From positions 5,585,001-5,649,000 of the forward strand of contig OZ005612.1 in NCBI GenBank assembly GCA_963930655.1: a DNA stretch of 64,000 bases. The letters run 5' to 3'. The position numbers and the translations under genes are program-made. A model generated the notes under the pieces. That model was not told the origin of the DNA and did not search any database. It saw only the letters and a program-made list of their open reading frames with translations. The DNA is from Myrica gale (taxonomy: Eukaryota; Streptophyta; Magnoliopsida; Fagales; Myricaceae). Shown in pieces: positions 61,868 to 64,000 of this stretch (positions are counted from its first letter, which is position 1; each line of letters starts with the position of its first letter).

Positions 61868-64000
61868 GGCTAAAATATGACGCATACCCCTGGGGTTTAA
61901 CTTATTCCTAGAAATGTCCCTAGGGTAATTTTTGTTGTTCCGCCGTCCCTGAGGTTTATTAAGATTCCCATCCATATCCTTCCGTGTATCTGCTGTCCAA
62001 AAATTGACGGAATGTGATGACGTGGCAAAAATCTCCACGTCATCTCCTATGAAAACAAGACACCTGTCATCTATTGCCAAATCTGCATGCCACGCCAGAA
62101 ATATACGTTAAAATTACAAAAGTGCCACATGACATGTCCTTTACGTCAAACCTCCCAAAAGACTATATCACCCTTTCACCCCTTCAACGTGTACCATCTC
62201 TCTTTCGAAGCACATCCCCTGCCTTCAGCAAAAAAAAAAAAAAGCACAGCCCCTGTCCAAACACTGAAGCAGTTACCGAAGCCGAAACACAGCCCCTGCC
62301 GTAGAGTTTGATTGCTTTCAAGTGTGGAAAACAGGAAACACAAAGCCCACATTACTCCCAAAATGCAGTGACAGCTCCTGCGCAAACACAAAACCCACAT
62401 TACTCCCAAATCTCAGTGACAGATCTGCCATTGCCGAGTGTTTTTTCTCCAAGTTTGCTTCTCATCTGACCCAAATCCCACAGATCTGCCATTGTTGAAA
62501 AAAGAAATTAAGTTGGTGCTGCCAGATCTGCCATTGCAGCGCCAACACAGCTTCATTTTTCGAAAGGTGACTTCCTCCTTTTTCATGTAGTGGTGGTTCT
62601 TGTGTGTTTTTCCCTTTTATTGGTGGGTTTATATATACTATTTGAAGCCATAAAGAATGCATATAATAATTTGTGGCCCACCTAAGTTATGTGCTGAATT
62701 TTGTCCGCAACAAAATGTCCTTTTGTTTAGTTTATTTTTGTCCATTGAAATGTGTCCCCACTTTGGTTGAATTTGTTACTGTTGTTTGCCCATATTTTTA
62801 TGTAGTGGTCTCTTATAAAATGCAATGTCCACTTAAAGCTAAGTGGTCCCTAATATTCCCTTTACTGTTGTTCTAGCAACTCCTAAAGGGGGTTCGATAA
62901 TAGTCCCTTTAATTCATAAATGTTGCTTAAGGTATTAGCACTCAACATAGTTGGCTATGCAGAACTTGAAAGGCCCTATCAGCAAAAAAAGAGAAAAAGC
63001 ACAAAAGGTGCTACTTATGTGTAAATCGATTACTTATATATTCGAATACATACTCTATTTATGGAATACTCATAGGAAGAAAATGATCATGACCCAGCTA
63101 GTTCTCAATACATATCAGTGTATGTTGCTTCCAATGTGGAGGGTTAAAATTTAAAGTAAAAGAGAAAAAGTTCTCCTTCATTAACACGAGATAATATTGA
63201 ATTGTTTGTTTTCTATATTTATGTTCATCTGCAGATGGTAAAGATTACCATACATCACGGTGGGATGTTGGACTTTCGAAATGGGAAGAACATTGGAGGG
63301 GCGGTCAACGAGTTATGTGACCTTGATCCTGACTACATATCAGTGACCCATTTGTGGACATTTCTGAGGACATCCATAAATTACGCAGACACTGTGGAGT
63401 TGTGGTGCAGATTAGACGATGATGACCCTCGAACAAAATTAAGTCCTCTTAAAAGTGATGCTGATGTTTTGACAATTACAAGGAGACTACAGCTTGAAAC
63501 TCGGGGCACGCTAATAATTTATGTTCAGCATGCTACTAGTGAACCAGTGGTATTGTCTCAAGAAGATGTAGTTCACGAGGATGATGTAGTGCAACCCGAG
63601 GATGATGTATTGCCTGATGAAGATGTAGTGGTTGAGGAAGATGTAGTGCCCGAGGGTGTTGATACTGATGATGAGGTGGACAATTTAGTTGGGGAATATA
63701 TTGAGGAAGCAGAAGTTAGCGAGTTTTCTGCATCGGATGAAGAGCCTGAGTTATATAGTTATGATGTTGCGGGTGGGGAAGATGCAATGAAGGCTTCGAT
63801 GGACTGGTTTAAGCAAGGATCAAATGCTAATGTTGATGCAAATGAGCCTAAGATTGTTGGAGGTTCCGATGATGACGTCATGGAGAGTACTAGTGAGGAT
63901 AAGGACTCCGATGATGGACATCGTCAGAGAAAGGTTAAGGAATTTGAAGAAGAGGATTTGAATGGAACGGTGCATTTTGAAAAGGGGATGAAGTCTAGGG
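61868..64000 (+). mobile_element. Second Mutator-like element (5' part), head to head with the first
   Basis: It begins GGCTAAAATATGACG, sharing its outermost bases with the end of the first MULE (reverse complement GGCTAAAATATTACG) across a 13-bp gap (TATATTCTATATT). The first roughly 240 bases have the look of a long MULE terminal repeat. A long non-coding leader (62110-63234) precedes a MuDR-type transposase start at 63235. The other end is outside the window. Confidence 0.75.
63235..64000 (+). CDS. MuDR-type transposase, N-terminal part (runs off the window)
   Basis: From the ATG at 63235, directly after a TTCATCTGCAG splice-acceptor-like site, the frame is open for 255 codons to the window end. 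It starts MVKITIHHGGMLDF and continues NIGGAVNELCDLDPDYIS and VELWCRLDDDDPRTKLSPL, which is the PB1-like N-terminal domain found in plant MULE transposases. A long acidic stretch follows (about residues 110-215) with repeated EDDV/EDVV units. TVHFEKGMKS at the very end matches the usual start of the MuDR plant transposase domain. Catalytic DDE and zinc-knuckle regions would lie beyond the window. It probably mobilises the element in which it sits, and perhaps relatives with similar ends. No stop was seen, so it may be intact. Confidence 0.85.
   Translation, partial: MVKITIHHGGMLDFRNGKNIGGAVNELCDLDPDYISVTHLWTFLRTSINYADTVELWCRLDDDDPRTKLSPLKSDADVLTITRRLQLETRGTLIIYVQHATSEPVVLSQEDVVHEDDVVQPEDDVLPDEDVVVEEDVVPEGVDTDDEVDNLVGEYIEEAEVSEFSASDEEPELYSYDVAGGEDAMKASMDWFKQGSNANVDANEPKIVGGSDDDVMESTSEDKDSDDGHRQRKVKEFEEEDLNGTVHFEKGMKSR

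Overview
The window is nuclear DNA from a flowering plant, most likely a woody eudicot. The signs are intron-bearing plant gene families (an R2R3-MYB with the standard 130-bp second exon, a U-box/ARM E3 ligase, a PADRE/DUF4228 protein, a FAB1 lipid kinase), AT-rich spacers and a dense, nested load of plant-type transposons. I cannot name the species from sequence alone.

Layout: 1-3.9 kb is a decayed Ty1/copia element whose 3' LTR runs straight into a primer-binding site and leader of another copy. 4-17 kb is gene-free, with a SINE in a perfect 18-bp target duplication, a Tip100-like hAT remnant, a 730-bp fold-back element and a 2.2-kb CACTA element. 17.3-18.5 kb holds a three-exon R2R3-MYB with a bHLH-binding motif and a C-terminal LNLDL repression motif, resembling FaMYB1-type repressors of flavonoid genes. 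23.5-28.4 kb is a complete hAT transposon with perfect 8-bp target duplications, an uninterrupted transposase ORF, hairpins near both ends and a captured, spliced-gene-like fragment of a mitochondrial porin (VDAC). 29-37.7 kb is a transposon graveyard: a LINE-like retroposon, a fold-back MITE, a CACTA fragment, a solo LTR, a Tip100-like hAT and a second copy of a small MITE family.

38.5-53.3 kb is the gene-rich part: a PUB10/11-like U-box E3 ligase (+, 4 exons), a PADRE/DUF4228 protein (+, 2 exons) and a FAB1C/D-type phosphatidylinositol-3-phosphate 5-kinase (-, 11 coding exons). The FAB1 gene shows an apparent 1-base frameshift near its N-terminus. 55.4-61.9 kb is a non-autonomous Mutator-like element with long terminal inverted repeats. 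A full but mutated Ty3/gypsy element with two LTRs sits inside it. A second Mutator-like element starts 13 bp further on, head to head with the first, and the N-terminal part of its transposase is open to the window end.

The four host genes share no obvious pathway: flavonoid repression, ubiquitination, a stress-linked PADRE protein and endosomal lipid signalling. The most unusual feature is the hAT element carrying porin exons next to an apparently intact transposase, followed by the Mutator/gypsy nest.
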